Source: an uncultured Ectothiorhodospiraceae bacterium (GTDB taxonomy: Bacteria > Pseudomonadota > Gammaproteobacteria > XJ16 > Halofilaceae). Taken from it: a DNA stretch of 64,000 nt. Positions 8,429 to 16,791 of the stretch are shown here, piece after piece. The position numbers were made by a program, and so were the translations under genes. The notes under the pieces are model-generated. The model had not been told where the DNA came from, searched no databases, and was given only the letters and a program-made list of their open reading frames with translations. The stretch is taken from assembly GCA_913055615.1 (NCBI GenBank), contig CAJXKK010000002.1, positions 100,935-164,934 on the forward strand, given 5' to 3'. The number at the start of each line of letters is the position of its first letter. Position 1 is the first letter of the stretch.

Positions 8429-9168
8429 CTGCGCTCGAACAGGAGGTGCAGCCCGCGGGCCGCGCCACTGTCCGCGCGCAGATGGATGCGGCCGCCGTTG
8501 CCGGTGAGCAGGCCGATGCCGACGAATCCACCCGTAACCCGGTCTTCGCGGAAGCCGGTCGTCGAGCGCGTCGCACCGGTAACGCGCTCGTCGCCGTCCA
8601 GCCACTGTGCGCGCAGACCGGCCCGGAGTTCGACGCGCTCGCCCAAAGTGACTGCCGCGGCGGGGCGCAGGGTGGCGCTCCACCAGTCGAGATCGACCCT
8701 ATCGTCGCCGCTGCTGTCATCGGCCTCGGCATAGGCCACGCGGCCGCCGAGTTCGAGACTCAGGCGCCGGGTGAGCGCCCAGCGCCCCAGGCCGTCGAAG
8801 CCGACGAAGTACCCGGACGGGTCGAGGCCGGCGGTGGCCGGGCGCCCGCTCTGGCTGATCCCCAGGCGACCGATGGATATCCCCAGGCGGACACCGGGTG
8901 CCGGCGACTCGAACAGCGAGATGCCGATACGGCCGATCTCGAGCCGGTCGCCGGCGCTGCCATCGTCGTAGCGCACGTCCAGATCCGTGCGTTCGACGTG
9001 CAGATCGATGCCGAGCCCCGGCTGCGGATCACCACCCACGGTGCCGCCGATGCGACCGCGCACGTAGACGTCGGCGGCGGCCAGCGTGCTGAAGACCAGC
9101 AGCAAGAGCGCGATACAGCCCAGGCGCCAGGGCGCCGGGCCGGTGCGGCCACCAGATATCGCGTTCAT
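8422..9168 (-). CDS. Predicted outer-membrane beta-barrel protein
   Basis: This 248-residue protein has a cleavable signal peptide (hydrophobic core GCIALLLLVFSTLAAADV, cut near residue 32). The mature part is built of alternating amphipathic strands rich in Gly and aromatics, such as LGRWALTRRLSLELGGRVAYAE and GERVELRAGLRAQWLDGD. The last strand ends LLFERSY, close to the C-terminal aromatic signature used for outer-membrane insertion. It has many acidic residues. It resembles generic porin-family or OmpW-like small barrels, but no specific family is recognised. The region around its start codon is duplicated: a 17-base direct repeat containing the start ATG occurs again 23 bases upstream, in a different frame. 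Confidence 0.55.
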   Translation of the reverse strand: MNAISGGRTGPAPWRLGCIALLLLVFSTLAAADVYVRGRIGGTVGGDPQPGLGIDLHVERTDLDVRYDDGSAGDRLEIGRIGISLFESPAPGVRLGISIGRLGISQSGRPATAGLDPSGYFVGFDGLGRWALTRRLSLELGGRVAYAEADDSSGDDRVDLDWWSATLRPAAAVTLGERVELRAGLRAQWLDGDERVTGATRSTTGFREDRVTGGFVGIGLLTGNGGRIHLRADSGAARGLHLLFERSY

Positions 9169-9200
9169 CCGTGCAGAGATCTAGCGTTCATCCGTGCAGA
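9161..9200. repeat. 17-bp direct repeat at a start codon
   Basis: gcgttcatccgtgcaga occurs at 9161-9177 and again at 9184-9200. The first copy contains the complement of the start codon of the barrel gene. The second copy would supply another ATG 23 bases upstream, out of frame with it. Confidence 0.85.
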
Positions 9201-9261
9201 ATAGGCGCTCCGGCGCGTATACTTCAATGGGCCCCAGGGTATCCGGAATCCGACGCCATCC

Positions 9262-9777
9262 ATGCAGTGCCCCTTCTGTCACCACGCCGAAACCCGCGTG
9301 ATCGATTCGCGTCTCGCGAACGAGGGCGAACAGGTCCGTCGTCGGCGTGAATGCGCCGCCTGTGGCGAACGCTTCACGACGTATGAGAGTGCTGTCGATC
9401 TCGCGTTGCCGCGGATCGTCAAGCGCGATGGCTCACGCGAGACCTTCTCGGTCGATAAGCTCCGGGCCGGCGTGATGCGGGCGCTGGAGAAGCGCCCCGT
9501 TGAGACGGTCGCGATCGACGCGGCCGTGGAGCGGATCCGGCGACGCCTGCGGGCCAATGGCGAGCGTGAGATCGATTCGCGCCGGCTCGGCGACTGGGTG
9601 ATGGCGGAACTGCGAGGGCTGGACCAGGTCGCCTACATCCGCTTCGCCTCGGTGTACCGGGAGTTCGAGGACGTGGCCGCCTTCCGCCAGGAGATAGAGC
9701 GCCTCGAGCGCGAGCCGGATCCGCGCGACGACACACGCCCGCAGCTCGGCCTGCCCGGCGTCGGCGAGGAAGGTTGA
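9262..9777 (+). CDS. nrdR: Transcriptional repressor NrdR
   Basis: NrdR represses ribonucleotide reductase genes by binding NrdR boxes in response to the ATP/dATP state. The 171-residue protein has the Zn ribbon at the N terminus (CPFC at residues 3-6 and CAACGERF near 31-38) followed by the ATP-cone domain ([18 protein letters not shown] onward). The acidic tail after residue 150 is species-specific. It starts the riboflavin operon: ribD begins 4 bases after its stop. nrdR next to ribD is a common arrangement in gammaproteobacteria. Confidence 0.96.
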   Translation: MQCPFCHHAETRVIDSRLANEGEQVRRRRECAACGERFTTYESAVDLALPRIVKRDGSRETFSVDKLRAGVMRALEKRPVETVAIDAAVERIRRRLRANGEREIDSRRLGDWVMAELRGLDQVAYIRFASVYREFEDVAAFRQEIERLEREPDPRDDTRPQLGLPGVGEEG

Positions 9778-9781
9778 GGCT

Positions 9782-10906
9782 ATGGCCAGTGGTACCGATT
9801 GCGCCTGGATGGCGTGGGCATTGCGGCTGGCTCAGCGTGGGCTCTATACCACTGATCCGAATCCGCGTGTCGGCTGCGTGGTCGTACGCGACGGCGAGGT
9901 GGTCGGCGAGGGCTTTCACGCGCGCGTGGGCGAGCCGCATGCTGAAGTGGCCGCGCTCGGGATGGCCGGCGAGGCGGCGGCCGGTGCGACCGTCTACGTA
10001 ACGCTCGAGCCCTGCTGCCACCATGGCCGTACACCGCCGTGCACTGATGCATTGATCGATGCGGGGGTCGCACGCGTCGTCTATGCCCTGCGCGATCCGA
10101 ATCCGTGGGTGTCAGGGGGCGGTGCCGGGCGTCTCGGGGAGGCCGGGATCGCGGTCGAACGGCTTGATGCGTCCGCACCCGACGCACGGGCGCTGAATAT
10201 CGGTTTCGTCAAACGCATGGCGACCGGGCGGCCGTGGATCCGCGTCAAGCTTGCGATGAGCCTCGACGGCCGCACGGCGCTGGCCTCCGGCGAGAGCCGC
10301 TGGATTACCGGGGCCGACGCACGCACCGACGTGCACCGCTGGCGGGCGCGGGCCTCGTGCATCCTGACCGGCCGCGGAACGGTCGCCTCCGATGATCCGT
10401 CGATGACGGTCCGTCTACCTGAACAAGAGGTGCCGGCCGCCGCGCGTCCACCCTGGGTCGCGATCGCCGACTCCGGTCTCGCGGTTGCGCCGACGGCGCG
10501 CCTGTTCGACCTGCATGAGCGCGTGGTGATCTTCACGCTGTCGACGGAAAACGACGCAGCGGCGGCCCTGCGCGCGCGCGGCGCCGAGATCGTCGCGCTG
10601 CCGGGCGACCGCGACGGTCACGGCATCGATCCGGCGTCCCTGTTCGCGGAACTGGGGCGGCGCGAGGTCAACGAGGTCCATGTCGAGGCCGGCCCGACGC
10701 TGTGCGGCCGCCTGCTGGAGACCGGCTATGTCGATGAACTCATCGTCTACATGGCCCCCCAGGTGCTCGGTGACGGTGCGCGCGGGCTCTTCTCGATGAC
10801 CCCGCTGGCGTCGATGGCCGAACGTACCCGGCTGCATCTGCAGGAGGTCCGCCACGTCGGCGGCGATCTGCGCCTGCGCGCATTGCCGCTGATCGACCGG
10901 GAGTAA
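9782..10906 (+). CDS. ribD: Bifunctional riboflavin deaminase/reductase RibD
   Basis: RibD carries out two riboflavin steps: deamination of the pyrimidine intermediate and NADPH-dependent reduction of its ribosyl side chain. The N-terminal deaminase shows the zinc site HAEVAAL near residue 53 and PCCHHGRTPPC near 78-88. The C-terminal reductase begins near 140 (RPWIRVKLAMSLDGRTAL) and includes SRWITGADAR and VHVEAGPTLCG. The 374-residue length is normal. One part of the deaminase end reads NPWVSGGGAGRL where most relatives have NPxVxGxGxxxL, which is acceptable variation. It is followed after 4 bases by the Ntn-hydrolase gene rather than directly by ribE. Confidence 0.96.
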   Translation: MASGTDCAWMAWALRLAQRGLYTTDPNPRVGCVVVRDGEVVGEGFHARVGEPHAEVAALGMAGEAAAGATVYVTLEPCCHHGRTPPCTDALIDAGVARVVYALRDPNPWVSGGGAGRLGEAGIAVERLDASAPDARALNIGFVKRMATGRPWIRVKLAMSLDGRTALASGESRWITGADARTDVHRWRARASCILTGRGTVASDDPSMTVRLPEQEVPAAARPPWVAIADSGLAVAPTARLFDLHERVVIFTLSTENDAAAALRARGAEIVALPGDRDGHGIDPASLFAELGRREVNEVHVEAGPTLCGRLLETGYVDELIVYMAPQVLGDGARGLFSMTPLASMAERTRLHLQEVRHVGGDLRLRALPLIDRE

Positions 10907-10910
10907 TCGC

Positions 10911-11507
10911 ATGTCCACCGTCGTCGCCGTTCGCCTTGGCTCCACGGCCTGTATCGCCGCGGATTCGCTGACCACGTTCGGCGAGCAGAAACAGACCGCC
11001 CGCTACGACCGCTTCAGCGACAAGTTGCAGACGGTCGAGGACGGCGCCATGGCGATCGTCGGCAGCGCCGCCCATTCGCTGGTGCTCGACAGCGTGCTGC
11101 GCGAGCGGCGCGTGCGGTTCGACCTGCGCGATCGCCTGGCGATTTTTGAATCCTTTCGGCGCCTGCATTCGGAATTGAAGGAACACTACTTCCTTAATCC
11201 GAAGGAAGAGCACGGGGACGAGACCGATCCCTATGAATCCTCGCGCATCGACGCGCTGATGGTGGGCCCGGACGGCATCTTCGGCGTCTACGCCCTGCGC
11301 GAGGTCTACGAGTACGCGCGGTTCTGGGCGATCGGCTCGGGGGCCGAGTATGCGCTGGGCGCGATGCACGCCTGCTACGCCGGCGCGGAATCGGCCGAGG
11401 CCGTCGCCGAGGCGGGCGTCACCGCCGGCGCGGAGTTCGACGCGGGCAGCGGTATGCCGCTGACCCGGCGCAGCTTTGCGCTGCGCCATCCGCTGGTGGA
11501 GGAATAA
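10911..11507 (+). CDS. HslV/proteasome-like Ntn hydrolase in the rib operon
   Basis: This 198-residue protein of the 20S-proteasome/HslV fold begins MSTVVAVRLGSTACIAADSL. Removing the initiator Met would expose Ser as the N-terminal nucleophile, as in the Ser-type HslV (CodW) of Bacillus. HslV has Thr1, Asp17 and Lys33; here, counted from that Ser, there is Asp17 (AADS) and a Lys at 37 (SDKLQ). The diagnostic IGSG motif is also present (WAIGSGAEYALGAMHACYAG near 143). It is longer than HslV (about 175 residues) because of an acidic insert near residues 85-105 (NPKEEHGDETDPYES). It is not the standard HslV, no HslU partner is nearby, and it sits 4 bases after ribD and 3 bases before ribE. A peptidase role is likely from the fold; substrate and partner are unknown. 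Confidence 0.7.
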   Translation: MSTVVAVRLGSTACIAADSLTTFGEQKQTARYDRFSDKLQTVEDGAMAIVGSAAHSLVLDSVLRERRVRFDLRDRLAIFESFRRLHSELKEHYFLNPKEEHGDETDPYESSRIDALMVGPDGIFGVYALREVYEYARFWAIGSGAEYALGAMHACYAGAESAEAVAEAGVTAGAEFDAGSGMPLTRRSFALRHPLVEE

Positions 11508-11510
11508 ACC

Positions 11511-12185
11511 ATGTTTACGGGACTGATCGAGGCGGTGGGTCGGATCGCGCGGGTCGACGCGCACGGGCGCGACCGGCGCCTGCGTATCGAGCCGGGCGAG
11601 GAGCTCATGCGGGATCTGCAGCCCGGCGACAGCATCGCCGTCGCCGGGGCCTGTCTGACCGCGGTGGATCCGGACGCCACTGGCTTCCATGCCGATGTCT
11701 CCGCGGAGACGCTGGCGCACACCGGCCTGGGCGGCCGTGGGCTGGGGGACCGCGTGAATCTCGAACGCGCGCTACTGCCGACGACCCGGCTCGGCGGTCA
11801 TCTGGTCTCCGGTCACGTCGACGGGGTCGGCGAGATCGTCGGCCGCGGGGCGGACGGGCAGTCCTGGCGTTTCCGCATACGGGTGCCCGATTCACTCGCC
11901 CGCTACGTCGCCCCGAAAGGGTCCATCTGCGTCGATGGCATCAGCCTGACCGTCAACGAAGTCGACGGGGCCGTGTTCGGGGTCAATATCGTCCCACACA
12001 CGATGGCGATGACGACGCTGGCGGATACCGCCGAGGGTGACCGGGTCAACATCGAGGTCGACTTGATCGCGCGGTATCTCGAACGGCTGCTGGCCGGCGG
12101 CGATGCTCCGCCCGGCGGGATTACGCGCGACACGCTCGCGCGGACGGGATTTGTCGATGACCCGGCGGGCGATGGAGGCCACTGA
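11511..12185 (+). CDS. ribE: Riboflavin synthase, alpha chain
   Basis: This enzyme dismutates two 6,7-dimethyl-8-ribityllumazine molecules to riboflavin. The 224-residue protein shows the internally repeated lumazine-binding barrels: the first starts [19 protein letters not shown], and the second starts near residue 98 with [32 protein letters not shown] marks the second repeat core. The C-terminal helix region ([17 protein letters not shown]) is the trimerisation part. It follows the Ntn-hydrolase gene after 3 bases. A gap of 97 bases then separates it from ribB, and no FMN riboswitch fold could be recognised there. Confidence 0.96.
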   Translation: MFTGLIEAVGRIARVDAHGRDRRLRIEPGEELMRDLQPGDSIAVAGACLTAVDPDATGFHADVSAETLAHTGLGGRGLGDRVNLERALLPTTRLGGHLVSGHVDGVGEIVGRGADGQSWRFRIRVPDSLARYVAPKGSICVDGISLTVNEVDGAVFGVNIVPHTMAMTTLADTAEGDRVNIEVDLIARYLERLLAGGDAPPGGITRDTLARTGFVDDPAGDGGH

Positions 12186-12282
12186 GGTCATCATGGCCCG
12201 CCTACTGGCAACAACGCCGCCCGCGGTGTAACCTGCCGCGCTCGCGCGACCGCCGCTGGCGGCCCGATCCGATGAGGGGAAC

Positions 12283-13395
12283 ATGCAGCTCGATCCGATC
12301 GAAGAGATCATCGAAGACATCCGCCGCGGGCGGATGGTCATCATCATGGATGACGAAGATCGCGAGAACGAGGGCGATCTCGTCATGGCCGCCGAGGCGG
12401 TCGGCCCGCAGGACATCAACTTCATGTCCATGCACGGGCGTGGCCTGATCTGCCTGACCCTCACCCGCGAACGCTGCCAGCAGCTGCGCCTGCCGCTGAT
12501 GGTCAGCGATAACCAGGCGGCCCACCGGACCAATTTTACTGTCTCGATCGAGGCCGCCGAGGGCGTGAGTACCGGGATTTCCGCCGCCGATCGCGCGCGC
12601 ACCGTCCAGGCTGCAGTCGCCGAGGAGGCGCGCCCCGAGGACCTGGTACAGCCCGGCCATATCTTCCCGCTCATGGCCCAGACCGGCGGTGTGGTCACCC
12701 GGGCCGGGCACACCGAGGCGGGGTGTGATCTCGCGCGCCTGGCGGGCCGGCAGCCGGCGGCGGTGATCGTCGAGATCCTCAACGACGACGGCACCATGGC
12801 CCGGCGCCCCGATCTGGAGAAATTCGCGCAGCAGCACGGCATCAAGATCGGCACCATCGAGGATCTGATCCGCTATCGCATGCAGCACGAGAAGACGCTG
12901 GAGTGCGTCGCCGAGACCGAATTCCCGACGCAGTTCGGCGAGTTCCGCCTCTACGCCTACCAGGACACGATCGAGAACGGTCTCCACCTGGCGCTCGTGA
13001 AGGGCAGCATCTCACCGGACCGGCCGGTCAACGTGCGCGTGCATGTCGAGAACCTGCTCTGCGATACGCTTGGCGCGAAGCACGGCTGCGGCTGGCCGCT
13101 GCACGATGCGATGCAGCGCGTCGGCGAGATGGAGGACGACGGTGTCGTCGTGATCCTGCGCAAGCCCGAGAGCGCGCGCGATCTCGTCCAGCGCATCCAC
13201 CAGTATCAGATGTCGGGTGGGCAGCCGGAACAGGAGCGCCATCGGGAGGCGCCCGAGGATCTGCGCACCTACGGCATCGGCGCGCAGATCCTTTCCGATC
13301 TCGGCGTGAGACGCATGCATCTGATGAGCGCGCCCAAGATATTCCACGGCATCGCCGGCTTCGGCCTCGAGATCGAGGATTACATCACACACTAA
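12283..13395 (+). CDS. ribB: DHBP synthase with degenerate GCH II domain (RibBX type)
   Basis: The N-terminal 200 residues are 3,4-dihydroxy-2-butanone-4-phosphate synthase, which makes the four-carbon riboflavin precursor from ribulose 5-phosphate. The acidic metal/substrate loop [11 protein letters not shown] is at residues 23-33, with [11 protein letters not shown] and [14 protein letters not shown] following. The last 165 residues align with GTP cyclohydrolase II but are degenerate. The family's zinc site VHSEC..LRCDCG reads here as [18 protein letters not shown], so the first zinc Cys is Asn and only one of the paired Cys residues remains. This matches the RibBX variant described in Proteobacteria, in which the C-terminal domain has lost GCH II activity. 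A separate RibA is then needed elsewhere. Length is 370 residues, and GAGGGGA precedes the ATG. Confidence 0.92.
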   Translation: MQLDPIEEIIEDIRRGRMVIIMDDEDRENEGDLVMAAEAVGPQDINFMSMHGRGLICLTLTRERCQQLRLPLMVSDNQAAHRTNFTVSIEAAEGVSTGISAADRARTVQAAVAEEARPEDLVQPGHIFPLMAQTGGVVTRAGHTEAGCDLARLAGRQPAAVIVEILNDDGTMARRPDLEKFAQQHGIKIGTIEDLIRYRMQHEKTLECVAETEFPTQFGEFRLYAYQDTIENGLHLALVKGSISPDRPVNVRVHVENLLCDTLGAKHGCGWPLHDAMQRVGEMEDDGVVVILRKPESARDLVQRIHQYQMSGGQPEQERHREAPEDLRTYGIGAQILSDLGVRRMHLMSAPKIFHGIAGFGLEIEDYITH

Positions 13396-13445
13396 ATAAA
13401 CGGTGTAAAATACTGTTTCTCCAAACGATTACCGGAATCCCCCGA

Positions 13446-13916
13446 ATGACCGACCTCCGAACGATTGAAGGTGAACTGCAGCCTGAACAGGCGCGGATCG
13501 CGCTGGCCGTGACCCGGTTCAACGGGTTCATCACGGAGTCCCTGCTCAATGGCGCGGTCGATACGCTGCGCCGCAGCGGGATCGACGACGATGCCATGAC
13601 CGTGGTGCGCGTCCCGGGCTGTTACGAACTGCCGCTCGTGGTCGACCGCCTCGCGGCCAGCGGCAGCTACGACGCCATCGTGGCGCTGGGCTGCGTGATC
13701 CGCGGCAGTACCGCGCATTTCGAGTACGTTGCGGGCGAGTGCAGCCGCGGTCTCGGTCAGGCCATGCAGCGCCACGGTATCCCGGTCGCCTTCGGGGTGC
13801 TGACCACCGATACCATCGAGCAGGCGCTGGAGCGCGCCGGTACCAAAGCGGGTAACAAGGGCGCCGATGCCGCCGGCAGCGCGCTTGAGATGGTCAGCCT
13901 GATGCGGCAACTCTGA
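13446..13916 (+). CDS. ribH: 6,7-dimethyl-8-ribityllumazine synthase
   Basis: RibH condenses the RibB and RibD products to lumazine, the substrate of riboflavin synthase. The 156-residue length is typical of the icosahedral-shell-forming type. Visible motifs are the substrate pocket [15 protein letters not shown] near residues 24-38, VPGCYELP near 56, the phosphate-binding [10 protein letters not shown] near 82 and the late [13 protein letters not shown]. It starts about 50 bases after ribB and its stop is 5 bases from nusB. Confidence 0.96.
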   Translation: MTDLRTIEGELQPEQARIALAVTRFNGFITESLLNGAVDTLRRSGIDDDAMTVVRVPGCYELPLVVDRLAASGSYDAIVALGCVIRGSTAHFEYVAGECSRGLGQAMQRHGIPVAFGVLTTDTIEQALERAGTKAGNKGADAAGSALEMVSLMRQL

Positions 13917-13921
13917 ATACG

Positions 13922-14371
13922 ATGAGCGGACCCCGACAGCGCGCCAGCGGTGCGCGGCGCCGTGCCCGCCGATTCCTCGTCCAGGCGCTGTATCAGTGGC
14001 AGATCTCCGCCGAAAATCCGGATGACGTGCTGGTCCAGTTCGTCGACGGGCGTAACCTCGGCAGCGCGGATATCGACTACTTCCGGGAATTGATGCGGGC
14101 GATCCCCGCGGATGTGGATGCGCTGGACGCACAGATCGCGCCACTGCTCGAGCGCTCCGTCGCCATGATCGATCCGGTCGAACGCGGGATCGTGCGGCTC
14201 GCCTGTTACGAGTTGCGGGATCGCCACGAGGTCCCTGGCCGGGTCGTCATCGACGAAGCGGTGGAGTTGGCCAAGGCCTTCGGTGCGGACCAGAGCCATC
14301 GCTTCGTCAACGGAGTCGTCGATCGCCTGGCGCGGCGCCTGCGCCCGCGCGAGTTCGGGCGGACGGGCTGA
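13922..14371 (+). CDS. nusB: Transcription antitermination factor NusB
   Basis: NusB with NusE (ribosomal protein S10) binds boxA RNA and supports rRNA transcription antitermination. The 149-residue all-helical protein shows the expected RRRARRFLVQALYQWQIS near the start, the central IDPVERGIVRLACYEL at about 82-97 and VVIDEAVELAKAFG followed by HRFVNGVVDRLARRL. It starts 5 bases after ribH, as in most gammaproteobacteria. Confidence 0.96.
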   Translation: MSGPRQRASGARRRARRFLVQALYQWQISAENPDDVLVQFVDGRNLGSADIDYFRELMRAIPADVDALDAQIAPLLERSVAMIDPVERGIVRLACYELRDRHEVPGRVVIDEAVELAKAFGADQSHRFVNGVVDRLARRLRPREFGRTG

Positions 14372-14400
14372 CCGCCACGGTCGAGCGGGGCGCAACCGTC

Positions 14401-15360
14401 ATGACCGACGAATTCGAGCTGATCCGCCGCTACTTCTCCGTGCTCACGCCGCGCGGCGGTGACGTGCTCCGCGGTCCCGGTGACGACTGCGCGCTGCTGC
14501 GCCCGCCGCCGGATCGTGAACTCGCCGTATCCATCGATACCCTGGTCGAGGATGTCCATTTCCCCGCCGCGACCGCGGCCGGCGATATCGGCTGGAAATC
14601 CCTGGCCTGTGGCCTGAGTGACCTCGCCGCGGCCGGTGCGCAGCCGGCCTGGTGTCTGTTGTCGCTGACCTGTCCCGCCGTCGACGAGGCGTGGCTGGCA
14701 GCCTTCGCTGATGGTTTCGGTGCGCTTGCGAATCGCGAAGGGGTTACGCTCGCGGGCGGTGATATGAGCCGCGGCGGGCTCAGTATCACGGTCCAGGTCG
14801 CCGGTTATGTCGAACGGGGTCGGGAACTGACGCGGTCCGGGGCGCAAGTCGGCGATGGCGTGTTCGTCTCCGGCTGGCCCGGCCGCGCGGCGGCCGGGCT
14901 CGCGCGCCGCCTGGCGTCAACGGACTCGGCGGGTGACCCGCTGGTCGAGGCGCTCAATCGGCCGCAGCCGCGTACGGCACTCGGTCAGCGGCTCGCCGCG
15001 GCGGGCGCGACCGCCTGTATCGATGTCTCGGACGGGCTCGCCGCCGACCTCGGGCATATCCTGGCCGCGAGCGGGGTCGGCGCCGGACTCGATGCCGCCG
15101 CGCTTCCGATCACCCCCGAACTGGCCGCCGCGGGCTCGGCTGAGCAGGTCCGTGCATGGGTGCTCGGCGGTGGTGATGATTACGAGCTGTGCTTCACCGG
15201 GCCGGACGACCTCGATGCCGAGCGCCTGACCGCGACGGACGGGGTCGCGGTGACCCGGATCGGCCGGATCACCGGTGGTGGTGGCCTTCAACTCGTCGAG
15301 CCGGATGGCAGTCGCTCGGCGTCGGCCGATCACGCCGGGTACCGCCATTTCGGTCCCTGA
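14401..15360 (+). CDS. thiL: Thiamine-monophosphate kinase
   Basis: ThiL phosphorylates thiamine monophosphate to the active cofactor thiamine diphosphate. The 319-residue protein has the AIR-synthase-related fold: the N-terminal MTDEFELIRRYF, the metal-binding GPGDDCALL near 24-32, the DTLVEDVHF loop near 47-55, GGDMSRGGLSITVQVAG near 120, and the C-terminal IDVSDGLAADL (near 207) and GGGDDYELCF (near 256). It starts 29 bases after nusB and pgpA follows at 15511, so the block reads nusB-thiL-pgpA as in E. coli. Confidence 0.96.
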   Translation: MTDEFELIRRYFSVLTPRGGDVLRGPGDDCALLRPPPDRELAVSIDTLVEDVHFPAATAAGDIGWKSLACGLSDLAAAGAQPAWCLLSLTCPAVDEAWLAAFADGFGALANREGVTLAGGDMSRGGLSITVQVAGYVERGRELTRSGAQVGDGVFVSGWPGRAAAGLARRLASTDSAGDPLVEALNRPQPRTALGQRLAAAGATACIDVSDGLAADLGHILAASGVGAGLDAAALPITPELAAAGSAEQVRAWVLGGGDDYELCFTGPDDLDAERLTATDGVAVTRIGRITGGGGLQLVEPDGSRSASADHAGYRHFGP

Positions 15361-15510
15361 TCCGGGGTGCGGCAGAAAGATAGAAGCCTTTGAATCAGAG
15401 ATTTACAGTTATTTCTTGAGAATCGTTGGGAAGCTGTGTCCGTCCCGGTGCAGCGGCGATCGGCATCTGCCGCCGCCTCGTGGCGGGCACAGCGCCAACC
15501 TGGAGTCCCC

Positions 15511-15996
15511 ATGTCGAACCCGAGCGCGGCCCGGCCGGGCCATCTGCGTGACCCGATCCTGCTGCTCGCGCTCGGGTTCGGATCCGGCCTCGCAAGGCGT
15601 GGACCCGGCACCGCCGGCACGGCGGTCGGCGTGGGGCTGTATCTGCTGATCGCGCCGTTGCCGGTGGCGGCCATGGTCGCGATCACGGTCGCCGTGGTGG
15701 CGATCGGCATCCCGTTGTGCGGCCACGCGGCGCGGCGGCTCGGCGTGCACGACGATCCGGCCATCGTCTGGGATGAGATCGCCGGGTATCTCGTCACCAT
15801 GCTCCTGCTGCCGGTCGAGGCCCACTGGATCGTCGCCGGATTCGTGCTGTTTCGGATCCTCGACATCGTGAAGCCGTGGCCCATCGGCTGGCTCGATCGG
15901 CGGGTCGGGGGCGGCACTGGGATCATGGTCGACGATATCCTCGCCGGCGCCTTCGCCTGCCTGTTGCTCCATCTGGTTCGTCTGGGGATCAGCTGA
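15511..15996 (+). CDS. pgpA: Phosphatidylglycerophosphatase A
   Basis: PgpA dephosphorylates phosphatidylglycerophosphate to phosphatidylglycerol in the inner membrane. The 161-residue protein shows the GFGSGLARRGPGTAGTA start region, the catalytic acidic motif WDEIAGYLV near residue 90, KPWPIGWLDRR and the C-terminal VDDILAGAFA. About four membrane segments are present. A longer frame opens at 15436, but the ATG at 15511 is preceded by TGGAG at proper spacing and gives the usual N terminus. A 150-base spacer after thiL may hold a separate promoter. The partner enzyme PgsA is encoded at 22.9 kb. Confidence 0.95.
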   Translation: MSNPSAARPGHLRDPILLLALGFGSGLARRGPGTAGTAVGVGLYLLIAPLPVAAMVAITVAVVAIGIPLCGHAARRLGVHDDPAIVWDEIAGYLVTMLLLPVEAHWIVAGFVLFRILDIVKPWPIGWLDRRVGGGTGIMVDDILAGAFACLLLHLVRLGIS

Positions 15997-16010
15997 GGGT
16001 TGCGGTGCAA

Positions 16011-16595
16011 TCAGGGCAGGGGCCAGCCGAAATCGCTCAGCAGCGTGCAGAGCCGGATCAGCGGCAGACCGACCAGCGCGGTGGGGTCGTCGCCCTGCAT
16101 GCGCCGGAAGAGGACCACGCCATAGCCCTCGGAACGGATACTGCCGGCGCAGTCCCAGGGCTGTTCCGCGGCCAGGTAGCGCTCGATCTCGGCGTCCCCG
16201 AGTTCGCGGAAATCGACCGTGTAGTCGACGCACACACTGACCTCGCGCCCGCTGGCGCTGTCGATCAGGGCGAGGCCGGTGTTGAACACGACACTGACGC
16301 CGCTGCTGGCGCGGAGCTGCTCGAACGCCGTCGCGTGATCGCCCGGCTTGGTCAGGATGCGATCGCCCAGTGCAGCGACCTGATCGGATCCGATCACGAT
16401 GGCATCGGGCTCATGGGCAGCGACACTCGCGGCCTTGTCGCGCGCCAGCCGGGTGACCAGATCGGCCGGCTTTTCGCCGGGCAGCGCGGTCTCGTCGCAG
16501 TCGGGACTGACGGTCGTGAAGGGGACCCGCAGGCGTTCCAGGAGTTCGCGGCGGTAAGGCGATGTGGAGGCGAGAATCAGGCGGTGAGCGGTCAT
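16011..16595 (-). CDS. maf: Maf-family nucleotide pyrophosphatase (YceF subgroup)
   Basis: Maf proteins hydrolyse non-canonical nucleoside triphosphates; the YceF subgroup prefers m7GTP. The 194-residue protein starts MTAHRLILASTSPYRRELLERL, has the catalytic/metal region SPDCDETALPGEKP, and the SDQVAALGDRILTKPG segment. A longer frame reaches 16781, but the ATG at 16595 gives the family's conserved first strand. The gene is divergent from yceD-rpmF-plsX-fabH, exactly the setting of yceF in E. coli, which supports the subgroup. It converges on pgpA with only a 14-base gap. Confidence 0.92.
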   Translation of the reverse strand: MTAHRLILASTSPYRRELLERLRVPFTTVSPDCDETALPGEKPADLVTRLARDKAASVAAHEPDAIVIGSDQVAALGDRILTKPGDHATAFEQLRASSGVSVVFNTGLALIDSASGREVSVCVDYTVDFRELGDAEIERYLAAEQPWDCAGSIRSEGYGVVLFRRMQGDDPTALVGLPLIRLCTLLSDFGWPLP

Positions 16596-16752
16596 GGCGA
16601 ATCCGATTGCCGGCGGGTTATCCCGACTGAGGCCGGCGCAGTCGCGCCGGAGGCCGGAGCCTAACGGAGGCGGGCGCGCACGGCAATATACCGACCCGGG
16701 CGTTGATCGGGCGGCGCGGGCCGTGCCGGCCTCGTATAAAGGGTATTCCGCT

Positions 16753-16781
16753 TTGACACGCGGCGCCGCGCGCCGTAGCAT
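16753..16781 (+). promoter_or_regulatory. Sigma70-type promoter of yceD-rpmF-plsX-fabH
   Basis: TTGACA (16753-16758), a 17-base spacer and TAGCAT (16776-16781) form a consensus -35 and a 4/6 -10. Transcription would begin near 16788, only a few bases before the yceD start codon at 16792, so the first mRNA would be almost leaderless. Confidence 0.5.
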
Positions 16782-16791
16782 CCACCGGCTT

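Noticed and set aside
12186..12282. FMN riboswitch before ribB
   Set aside because: The 97-base gap is too short for the aptamer plus expression platform, and none of the conserved aptamer segments could be recognised.
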